Source of the DNA: CAJCIS01 sp965276755
GTDB taxonomy: Bacteria; Pseudomonadota; Alphaproteobacteria; Acetobacterales; Acetobacteraceae
Length of the DNA: 64,000 bases
Assembly: GCA_965276755.1 (NCBI GenBank)
Contig: OZ255625.1
Location: 1,860,001-1,924,000, forward strand
Direction of reading: 5' to 3'
Positions 50,791 through 57,450 of the stretch are shown here, piece after piece (positions within the stretch are counted from its first letter, which is position 1; each line of letters opens with the position of its first letter). A model generated the notes under the pieces. It had not been told where the DNA came from and made no database searches. It worked only from the letters and a program-made list of their open reading frames with translations. The position numbers and the translations under genes are program-made.

Positions 50791-51789
50791 TTAGGGCTGG
50801 CCGGCGCCGCCGGACGAGCCGTAGACCTGGCCGGTCGCGTAGCTCGCATCGTTGCGCGCCAGTTGCACGTAGATCGACGCCAACTCGGCGGGTTGCCCGG
50901 CGCGCCCGATCGGCGTCTTGCCGCCGAACGTTTCCAGCTTGGCCATCGTCGCCCCCCCCGAAACCTGCAACGGCGTCCAGATCGGGCCAGGTGCCACGCC
51001 ATTGATGCGAATGCCCTTGGGCCCAAGCTGCTTGGCCAGGGACTTGACGAAATTCATCGTCGCCGCCTTGGTCTGCGCGTAATCGTAGAGTTCAGGCGTC
51101 GGGTCGTAAGCCTGCTCGGATGTCGTCGCGATGATCGTCGACCCCGGTTTCATGTGCGGCAGCGCCGCTTTGATGATCCAGAACGGCGCGTAGATATTGG
51201 TCTTCATCGTCGCATCGAACGCCTCCGTCGTAATGTCCAGTATCGAGGCATGCTGCTGCTGCCGCCCGGCATTGCTCACCAGAATATCCAGCCCGCCCAG
51301 CCCCTGCACCGCAGTGGCGACCAGGTGCTCACAAAACGCCTCATCGCGCAGATCGCCCGGGATAGGCAGGCCCACGCGCCCCTCAGCGTGGATCAGCGCA
51401 ATGACCTGCCGCGCATCCTCTTCCTCGGCCGGCAGATAATTGATGGCCACGTCCGCACCCTCGCGCGCATAGGCAATTGCCGCGGCCCGCCCCATGCCGG
51501 AATCCCCGCCCGTGATCAGTGCCTTCCGGCCCGCAAGCCGCCCGGCACCGCGATAGCTCTTCTCCCCATGGTCAGGCGGCGGGTCCATGTGGCTCGCCAG
51601 TCCCGGCCAAGGCTGAGACTGCTTCTTGTAAGGCGGGCGCGGATACTTGGTGCGCGGATCGGTCAGCTCCAGCGCGGGTGCGGGCTTCTCGCTCGTCTGG
51701 CCAAAGGCGGGTGCGGCCGCGGCCGCGGCCAGCCCCACACCTGCCACGATCTGACGGCGGGAGAGCGAGCTGCCTTCGTTCTGATCCAT
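50791..51789 (-). CDS. Tat-exported SDR-family oxidoreductase (YdaD/GSP39-like)
   Basis: 332 residues from ATG 51789, which has GGAGG at the right distance (GGAGGCCATTCATG); the longer frame to 51849 is discarded. The N-terminal Tat signal is SRRQIVAGVGLAAAAAAPAF then G. The SDR core has GRKALITGGDSGMGRAAAIA, SNAGRQQQHASI, TTSEQAYDPTPELYDYAQTK (Tyr-Lys) and a C-terminal ATGQVYGSSGGAGQP. The pattern GRLAGRKALITGGDSGMGRA matches the general-stress SDR group. A periplasmic location is unusual for an NAD(P)-dependent enzyme. Confidence 0.88.
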   Translation of the reverse strand: MDQNEGSSLSRRQIVAGVGLAAAAAAPAFGQTSEKPAPALELTDPRTKYPRPPYKKQSQPWPGLASHMDPPPDHGEKSYRGAGRLAGRKALITGGDSGMGRAAAIAYAREGADVAINYLPAEEEDARQVIALIHAEGRVGLPIPGDLRDEAFCEHLVATAVQGLGGLDILVSNAGRQQQHASILDITTEAFDATMKTNIYAPFWIIKAALPHMKPGSTIIATTSEQAYDPTPELYDYAQTKAATMNFVKSLAKQLGPKGIRINGVAPGPIWTPLQVSGGATMAKLETFGGKTPIGRAGQPAELASIYVQLARNDASYATGQVYGSSGGAGQP

Positions 51790-51873
51790 GAATGGCCTCC
51801 AAGCCTTGAGAGCACGCCCAACGAGCACCCCGCCTGACCGTTCCGCCAAATCGTCTTCAAACCCTTGGCCGGA

Positions 51874-52389
51874 TCAGCTGTCGTAGGCAATCAACGTCTC
51901 CACCGGCACATCCAGCCTCTTTCGCCCGCCCAGAAAAGTCAGTTCGATCAACGCGCCGGCCGCAGGCACGTCCGCCCCCACTTGGCGCAGCAACGCGATG
52001 GAGGCGCCCATCGTCCCGCCCGTGGCCAGCAGATCGTCTACCACCACCACCCGCTGGCCTGGATCGACCGCCCCCTCCTGCATCTCGATCCTGTCGCTGC
52101 CATACTCGAGTGCATAGTCCAGCCCTACCGTTGGTCCAGGCAGCTTGCCGCGCTTGCGCAGCATGATGAAGCCGCAGCCAAGCTTGAGCGCTAGCGGGGC
52201 CGCCAGAAGAAAGCCTCGGCTCTCGATGCCCGCCAGTAAGGCCGGCTGATGCTTGCCTATCAAGCTCGCCATGCGCCCCATCGCCACCTGCCACGCATCG
52301 GGATGGGCCAGCAGCGTAGAGATGTCGTAGAAGAGAATGCCTTTTTTGGGAAAATCCGGAATTGACCGGATATGATCCTTCAAATCCAT
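51874..52389 (-). CDS. apt: Adenine phosphoribosyltransferase
   Basis: 171 residues: adenine plus PRPP to AMP. The family features are IRSIPDFPKKGILFYDISTL, GIESRGFLLAAPLALKLG, MLRKRGKLPG, YGSDRIEMQEGA and the PRPP-binding motif RVVVVDDLLATGGTM. Length and start (MDLKDHI) are standard. Confidence 0.96.
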   Translation of the reverse strand: MDLKDHIRSIPDFPKKGILFYDISTLLAHPDAWQVAMGRMASLIGKHQPALLAGIESRGFLLAAPLALKLGCGFIMLRKRGKLPGPTVGLDYALEYGSDRIEMQEGAVDPGQRVVVVDDLLATGGTMGASIALLRQVGADVPAAGALIELTFLGGRKRLDVPVETLIAYDS

Positions 52390-52591
52390 GTTCGCGCGGC
52401 GCTCCTGGCTGGCACGCGTCTATAGGCAAGGTGCGCCTCCGCGCAAACAGGCTCGCCACAATCCGCATCGGCAAAGGCGACACACAAGCCGCCGCATGGC
52501 TGTACCGTGATGAACATAGGCGCAACCTTACCGCGCATTGCGCCTTGCAGCATTTATGACTGGCCATGACGCTATGACGAGGGAGGGACTG

Positions 52592-52735
52592 ATGCGCAAC
52601 GCGAATACTCGCGGCGACCGCAAACTGGAGCTTTGGCTGCGTCGCGCCCTCTCCGATGCGCATGACGAGGTGCTCGGCGAATGCCTGCCATCATCATGGC
52701 TTGCCATGATCGACAAGAACCTGCCGCGTAGCTGA
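52592..52735 (+). CDS. Small NepR-like protein (tentative)
   Basis: 47 residues, MRNANTRGDRKLELWLRRAL then SDAHDEVLGECLPSSWLAMI then DKNLPRS. A good ribosome binding site (GAGGGAGGG) precedes ATG 52592. The pattern of a helix ending L-x-x-A-x-x-E-V-L-x-E-x-L-P followed by a second helix resembles the core of NepR anti-sigma factors, but no PhyR or EcfG gene is in the window and the match is weak. It may belong to another small helical family. Confidence 0.5.
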   Translation: MRNANTRGDRKLELWLRRALSDAHDEVLGECLPSSWLAMIDKNLPRS

Positions 52736-52786
52736 TCCAGCCTAGCGCGGCTTGCCGCCTCTCGTGAGCTGGTGCTTCATTACAGG

Positions 52787-53623
52787 GTGAAAGCGGCGGT
52801 CATCCAGTTTTCCCCTGGCGTCATACGCGCCGACAATCTGCGCGCGGTCCAAACCTTGATCGCACAAGCCGTTGACGCACACGCGCCCGAACTGATCGCG
52901 CTGCCGGAGATGTGGACGTGCCTGGGCGGTAATCGCGCCCAAAAACTGGCTCAGTCAGAAACCCTGCCGCCCCCTGGCGCGTCCCCTGATCCCGACACCG
53001 CCTATGCCTTCCTGCAAGCCACCGCCCGCCGTCACGCCATCTGCGTGCATGGCGGCTCGGTCGGCGAACGAGAAGGCGAGCAGCTCTTCAACACCAGCCT
53101 CCTCTTCGACGCGCAAGGCCGGGAAGTCGCGCGTTACCGCAAGATCCATCTCTTTGACGTGACCACGCCCAATGGGCAGGGCTATCGCGAAAGCGCGCTC
53201 TTTGGCGCCGGCGAGCGTGTGGTTACCGCACGCGCGGCCGGCATGTGCCTGGGCCTGACCATCTGCTACGATCTGCGCTTTGGCGAGCTCTTCACCGCAC
53301 TCGCCAGCAAGGGAGCCGAAGTGATCTTCGTGCCCTCGGCATTCACCGCCCAGACCGGGCGAGACCACTGGGAGGTGCTTTTGCGTGCCCGCGCGATCGA
53401 GACGCAATGCTGGATCGTCGCCTCCGCCACAACGGGCGCGCATCGGGACGCGCGCGGCACGGAGCGCCTGACCTGGGGGCACTCCATGATCATCGACCCC
53501 TGGGGCACGGTGGCCGCCAGTCTCGGCGTCGAACCCGGGGCCGCAATGGCCACGCTTGAACCCGGCGTGGCCGAACGCGTCCGCGCCGCCATGCCCATCG
53601 CCCAGCACCGCCGGCTGGCCTGA
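52787..53623 (+). CDS. Carbon-nitrogen hydrolase (nitrilase superfamily, Nit1/omega-amidase-like)
   Basis: About 278 residues from GTG 52787 (VKAAVIQFSPG); GTG 52772 is possible. The catalytic triad is Glu in LIALPEMWTC, Lys in ARYRKIHLFDVTTP and Cys in GLTICYDLRFGELF. Further marks are FVPSAFTAQTGRDHWEVLLR then ARAIETQCWIVA and GHSMIIDPWGTV. The close spacing of KIHLFDV and CYDLRF resembles Nit1/YbeM, deaminated glutathione amidase, an inferred repair role. It is 5 bases before nadK. Confidence 0.9.
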   Translation: MKAAVIQFSPGVIRADNLRAVQTLIAQAVDAHAPELIALPEMWTCLGGNRAQKLAQSETLPPPGASPDPDTAYAFLQATARRHAICVHGGSVGEREGEQLFNTSLLFDAQGREVARYRKIHLFDVTTPNGQGYRESALFGAGERVVTARAAGMCLGLTICYDLRFGELFTALASKGAEVIFVPSAFTAQTGRDHWEVLLRARAIETQCWIVASATTGAHRDARGTERLTWGHSMIIDPWGTVAASLGVEPGAAMATLEPGVAERVRAAMPIAQHRRLA

Positions 53624-53628
53624 CGCGC

Positions 53629-54447
53629 ATGGATGGCGATGCGACCTCCGCTTTGACGAATGCAGGGCCGCGGGCCGACATCCGCCTGGACCGGCTGTGT
53701 TTCCTGGCCGCCCCGACCACTCTTGCCCAGGATTTTCGCACCCGCCTGATCGACCGTTACGGTGATGTGGGCTTCGATCAGGCCGACCTCATCGTCTGCC
53801 TCGGCGGGGACGGCTTTATGCTCGAAACCCTGCACCGCACGCTCATTCACAACGTGCCCGTCTACGGCATGAATTGCGGTTCAGTCGGGTTTCTCATGAA
53901 CCCCTTCATGGAAGACGATTTGCCCGAGCGCCTCTCTCGTGCCCAGGACGTGGTGCTAAATCCGCTGCGCATGCACGCGGTCACGCGCACCGGCGCGGTC
54001 GAGGAGGGGTTGGCGCTGAACGAGGTCTCCCTGCTGCGCCAGATGCGTCAGACGGCCAAGATCCGCATCACGATCGATGGGCGGGTGCGCCTGCCCGAAC
54101 TCGTCTGCGATGGCGTGCTGCTCTCCACGCCCGCGGGCTCGACGGCCTACAACCTGTCTGCCCACGGGCCGATCGTGCCACTTTCGGCCAATCTGCTGCC
54201 GCTGACGCCGATCAGCGCCTTTCGCCCGCGGCGCTGGCGCGGCGCGCTGCTGCCGAGCACGGCCGACGTGATCTTCGAGGTGCTCGAGGGCGACAAGCGG
54301 CCCGTTTCGGCGGTGGCCGACTTTACGGAGGTAAGGGATGTGGCGACCGTGGCGGTCAGCGAGGACCGCAGCGTGCACACCACCATCTTGTTCGACCCCG
54401 ATCAGGGATTGAGCGAGCGGATCATCGCCGAGCAGTTTACTGTTTAG
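53629..54447 (+). CDS. nadK: NAD kinase
   Basis: A 272-residue ATP-NAD kinase that makes NADP. It has the GGDG motif in LIVCLGGDGFMLETLHR, YGMNCGSVGFLMNPF, the NE motif in GLALNEVSLLRQ, CDGVLLSTPAGSTAYNLSAH then GPIVPL, and LTPISAFRPRRWRGALLP. The length and motif order fit proteobacterial NadK. The region directly downstream is full of repeats and IS debris. Confidence 0.94.
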   Translation: MDGDATSALTNAGPRADIRLDRLCFLAAPTTLAQDFRTRLIDRYGDVGFDQADLIVCLGGDGFMLETLHRTLIHNVPVYGMNCGSVGFLMNPFMEDDLPERLSRAQDVVLNPLRMHAVTRTGAVEEGLALNEVSLLRQMRQTAKIRITIDGRVRLPELVCDGVLLSTPAGSTAYNLSAHGPIVPLSANLLPLTPISAFRPRRWRGALLPSTADVIFEVLEGDKRPVSAVADFTEVRDVATVAVSEDRSVHTTILFDPDQGLSERIIAEQFTV

Positions 54448-54448
54448 G

Positions 54449-54551
54449 ATTGGGGGAGATGTCCCATCCCCCCAGACCTCCGTCTTTATTTTACGTTGTT
54501 GTCCGAAACAAACTTTCCAAATCAACGATGGGGGTTTTGGGGAAATGGCAC
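54449..54551. repeat. Family 1 palindromic repeat, two-armed copy, second arm cut by an IS481 end
   Basis: First arm GGATTGGGGGAGATGTCCCA then TCCCCCCAGACCTCCGTC, a linker of about 40 bases, then the inverted arm ACGATGGGGGTTTTGGGGAA then ATGGCAC, after which the IS481-type terminus begins. Confidence 0.8.
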
Positions 54552-54649
54552 TGTTCAAGTGGGCACGTTGGTAATGCATCAACGGCCACGTTGGTAACAC
54601 AGTTGCCCATTTGTTCCAGCCGAGCCCGTGTGGGCCTAGGCCGGAACGA
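54552..54649 (-). mobile_element. Remnant of the right end of the IS481-type element
   Basis: TGTTCAAGTGGGCACGTTGG then TAATGCATCAACGGCCACGT then TGGTAACACAGTTGCCCATT, matching the reverse complement of 6878 back to about 6780 with some changes. It includes both transposase-binding motifs (the outer one mutated) and a decayed form of the 42-base palindrome. Similarity stops right after the palindrome (CCGGAACGA), so the transposase gene is absent. Confidence 0.85.
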
Positions 54650-54739
54650 CTGGTCTATGCCCACGCCGTCATCCCCACCCATCAGGCTTTCATGATCAGC
54701 GAGGCGGCGGCCATCGCCCAGGCTGAGGGGCAGGCTACG

Positions 54740-55056
54740 TCATTGTCTCGATGTGTGGCCCTGACTTGGGCGGCCCTTTGCGGGGCTCAACCCGCAAGAA
54801 CGCCAATCCGGCAGCTCGGTGCGCGGCCGGCCCCATATCAGCAAAACCGGCAGCAGCTGCCTGCGCCGTGCTCAACATGTGCGCCCAGTCCGCGCGGCGG
54901 CACAATCCCGCGCTCAAACTCTTTGCCGACGGACTGAACGCTGCCGGCAAGGCGCCAAAGGTCGTCCTGATTGCCGTCGCCCGCAAACTGCTCGTCATTG
55001 GCTATGGCGTGGTTAAATCCAACACACCCTTCAAGCCGCCCGAACTCGCAGCGTAG
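54740..55056 (+). pseudogene. IS110-family transposase C-terminal remnant, frameshifted
   Basis: One frame reads AGLNPQERQSGSSVRGRPHI then SKTGSSCLRRAQHV. After a shift near 54880 the next frame reads SARRHNPALKLFADGLNAAG then KAPKVVLIAVARKLLVIGYG then VVKSNTPF-stop. Together they match the C-terminal (Transposase_20) region of IS110-family transposases. The N-terminal DEDD catalytic part is absent. It is a dead remnant. Confidence 0.8.
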
Positions 55057-55116
55057 CTTGATAAGGGCAACACACAGCAAACGCCGTTTCTTGGTTCGGC
55101 TGGCGTCGTTTCTTCG

Positions 55117-55240
55117 TCCGGCCTGACATCCAACACGCCTCGGGCGCAGGTGCGGTCAAGGATCGCCGAAGGCCACCGCAAAGCGGCGCGCCGCGTCCTT
55201 GACGGCGCCTGCGCCCGAGGCGACGCTCAATCAGGCCGAG
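55117..55240. repeat. Long imperfect palindrome next to the IS110 remnant
   Basis: Inner arms of about 28 bases: 55136-55163 (CGCCTCGGGCGCAGGTGCGG then TCAAGGAT) and 55195-55222 (GTCCTTGACGGCGCCTGCGC then CCGAGGCG), reverse complements with few mismatches around a loop of about 31 bases. Outer short arms CGGCCTGA / TCAGGCCG extend the symmetry. No similar sequence was noticed elsewhere in the window. Confidence 0.7.
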
Positions 55241-55289
55241 TGACAGACTCGTTACGTAAACGCCTCGTTAGATCAACACGGTATCTCTA

Positions 55290-55345
55290 GCGCATGACGG
55301 GGTCCAGGGGAGAGCCCCTGGCCTTGGTCATCTCCGTAGCGAAAT
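55290..55345. repeat. Family 2 repeat, short copy
   Basis: GACGGGGTCCAGGGGAGAGC then CCCTGGCCTTGG downstream of the M13 peptidase gene; one stem of the family 2 pattern. Confidence 0.65.
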
Positions 55346-55363
55346 TGCCCGGGGTTTGCCCGG

Positions 55364-57397
55364 TCACCATATATTCACGCGGTCCTGCGGGGCCAGATAC
55401 ATCTTTTCCCCAGGCCTTACGTCAAAGGCTGTGTACCAAGCATCAATGTTATGAGGCGCACCGTTGGCGCGCGCCATCGGCGGCGAGTGCGGGTCAACCG
55501 TCAGCGCCTGCCGCTCCGCATCCGTGCGCACCTTGCCGCGCCAGACCTGCGCCCATCCCAGGAACACGCGCTGGTCGCCGGTCATGCCATCGATCACCGG
55601 GGCCGGCTTGCCCTGCAGGGATTGGTGATAGGCTTCCAGACCCAGTGTCAAGCCACCAAGGTCGGCGATGTTCTCGCCCATTGTCAGGTCTGGATTAATG
55701 TGCGCCCCGGGCAGGATATCCATGGCCGCAAATTGCGCGCCGTATTTCTTGGCGCGTTCATTGAAGCGCTGCTCGTCCTGTGGCGTCCACCAATTGGCGA
55801 GCCGCCCCTGCGCGTCATGCTTGCGTCCCTGGTCATCGAAGCTGTGTGTCATTTCATGGCCGATCACGCCGCCGATGGCGCCGTAATTGATAGCCGGATC
55901 GGCCTTGGGGTTGAAAAAAGGCGGCTGCAGGATGGCGGCGGGGAAAACAACCTCGTTGAGCAGGGGTTCATTGTAGGCATTGACCGTTTGGGGGAACATT
56001 TCCCACAAATCGCGATCGGTCGGCTTGCCGAGGTGACTGATCTGGAAGGCCCATTCGAACGCGGTCGCACGTTCGACATTGCCGTAGAGGTCCTCGGCCT
56101 TGACGGTCAGACCCGAATAGTCCCGCCACTTCTTCGGATAACCAATCTGAAAGTCGAACGTGCTCAGCTTCTCCAGCGCCTTCTGACGCGTGGGCGGCGA
56201 CATCCAGCTGTTTTGCTCAAGCCGCACGCGAAAGGCATCCCGCAAATCGTGGGTGAGCGCATCCATCTTCATGCGCGACTCTGCCGGGAAGTATGCTGCG
56301 ACATAGGCCTGCCCGATGGCTTCACCCATGGTCAGGCTCGTTGCTGTGACGGCACGTTTCCAGCGCGGCTTGTTCTGGGGCTGGCCCTGTAGCGTCTTTT
56401 CCAGAAACTCGTAATGTGCGTCCACGAAAGCATGCGATAGCACGGGCGAGGCATTCACCGCCAGGTGAAAGGCAGCCCACGCGCGAAGGGTATCAAGCGG
56501 CGTGGCGCCAACTATGGCCGCAATCTTGATGATGGCTGAGTTTTCGTTCAGCACAATCCGCTTGGCAGAGCCGATGTCGGCCGCCGAGAGAAAGCTGTCC
56601 CAGTCAAATCCCGGCGCAAGCTTCGCCAGATCGGCGGTTGCAACTGGATTGTATGTCTTGTCGTCGTCGCGCCGGTCCGCCCGGCTCCAGCTGACTTGCG
56701 CTATCTTGGTTTCGAACCCAATCACCTGAGCCGCGGCTGCATGCGCGTTGGGCCACCCAGCCAGATTGAGCATGCCTTCGACGAAGCTCGCGTATTTGGC
56801 ACGTTTATCGCCAAAGGCACTCTCGATATAGTAGTCGCGATCCGGCATCCCCAGCCCGTTTTGCGAGAGATAGATCGCCATGCGCGTGGGATCCTTCGCA
56901 TCCGGCGCCACCGAAAGGTCGAACACCGAAGAAAGGAAACCCTTCATGGCCAATCCGTTCAGCCGTGCGAAATCCCCCTGCGTAGCCACCGACCGCACTC
57001 GATCAAGATCCGCCTTCAATGGTGCTGCGCCACCTCGTTCGGCCGCGGCTTCGTCCATGAAGGCACGATAGAACGCACCCGCCTTGGCAACCGGACTCGT
57101 GCTCGACGCGGAACCCTTGGCGGCCTGTTCCAGGATGGAGTGGGTACGCTGTTCAGAAAGATCGCGCAGGACGTTGAAGGCGCCGTAGCGGGATTGATCG
57201 GCCGGTATCGTAAGATTCTTCAGATACGTGCCATTGGCATAATCAAAGAAATTGTCACCCGGACGGACCGAAAGATCACGACCTCCCATATCAAAGCCCC
57301 AAGTGCCAGTGTCGATCCCCGCGGTTGCGCCGCCTGCACTCGAAATGGACACGGCACACAAGGCAGCCGCGCCTAGCAACGCTGATTTTTTCATCAT
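55364..57397 (-). CDS. M13-family (neprilysin/PepO-like) zinc metallopeptidase
   Basis: A 677-residue exported peptidase. The start is ATG 57397 or 57394, preceded by AAGGAG; the signal is MMKKSALLGAAALCAVSISS. The zinc site is VIGHEMTHSFDDQGRKHD (HExxH at about residue 512), with the third ligand in TMGENIADLGGL. NAYNEPLLNEVVFPAAILQP is the usual substrate-binding NAY segment, and the end is VRPGEKMYLAPQDRVNIW. It would degrade small peptides in the periplasm. It follows rne on the same strand. Confidence 0.93.
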   Translation of the reverse strand: MMKKSALLGAAALCAVSISSAGGATAGIDTGTWGFDMGGRDLSVRPGDNFFDYANGTYLKNLTIPADQSRYGAFNVLRDLSEQRTHSILEQAAKGSASSTSPVAKAGAFYRAFMDEAAAERGGAAPLKADLDRVRSVATQGDFARLNGLAMKGFLSSVFDLSVAPDAKDPTRMAIYLSQNGLGMPDRDYYIESAFGDKRAKYASFVEGMLNLAGWPNAHAAAAQVIGFETKIAQVSWSRADRRDDDKTYNPVATADLAKLAPGFDWDSFLSAADIGSAKRIVLNENSAIIKIAAIVGATPLDTLRAWAAFHLAVNASPVLSHAFVDAHYEFLEKTLQGQPQNKPRWKRAVTATSLTMGEAIGQAYVAAYFPAESRMKMDALTHDLRDAFRVRLEQNSWMSPPTRQKALEKLSTFDFQIGYPKKWRDYSGLTVKAEDLYGNVERATAFEWAFQISHLGKPTDRDLWEMFPQTVNAYNEPLLNEVVFPAAILQPPFFNPKADPAINYGAIGGVIGHEMTHSFDDQGRKHDAQGRLANWWTPQDEQRFNERAKKYGAQFAAMDILPGAHINPDLTMGENIADLGGLTLGLEAYHQSLQGKPAPVIDGMTGDQRVFLGWAQVWRGKVRTDAERQALTVDPHSPPMARANGAPHNIDAWYTAFDVRPGEKMYLAPQDRVNIW

Positions 57398-57450
57398 CCA
57401 TTCTCCTTGGCCGGCGCGTGCCGGCGCTTTCGATAAGGTCGCGCGCCCGC

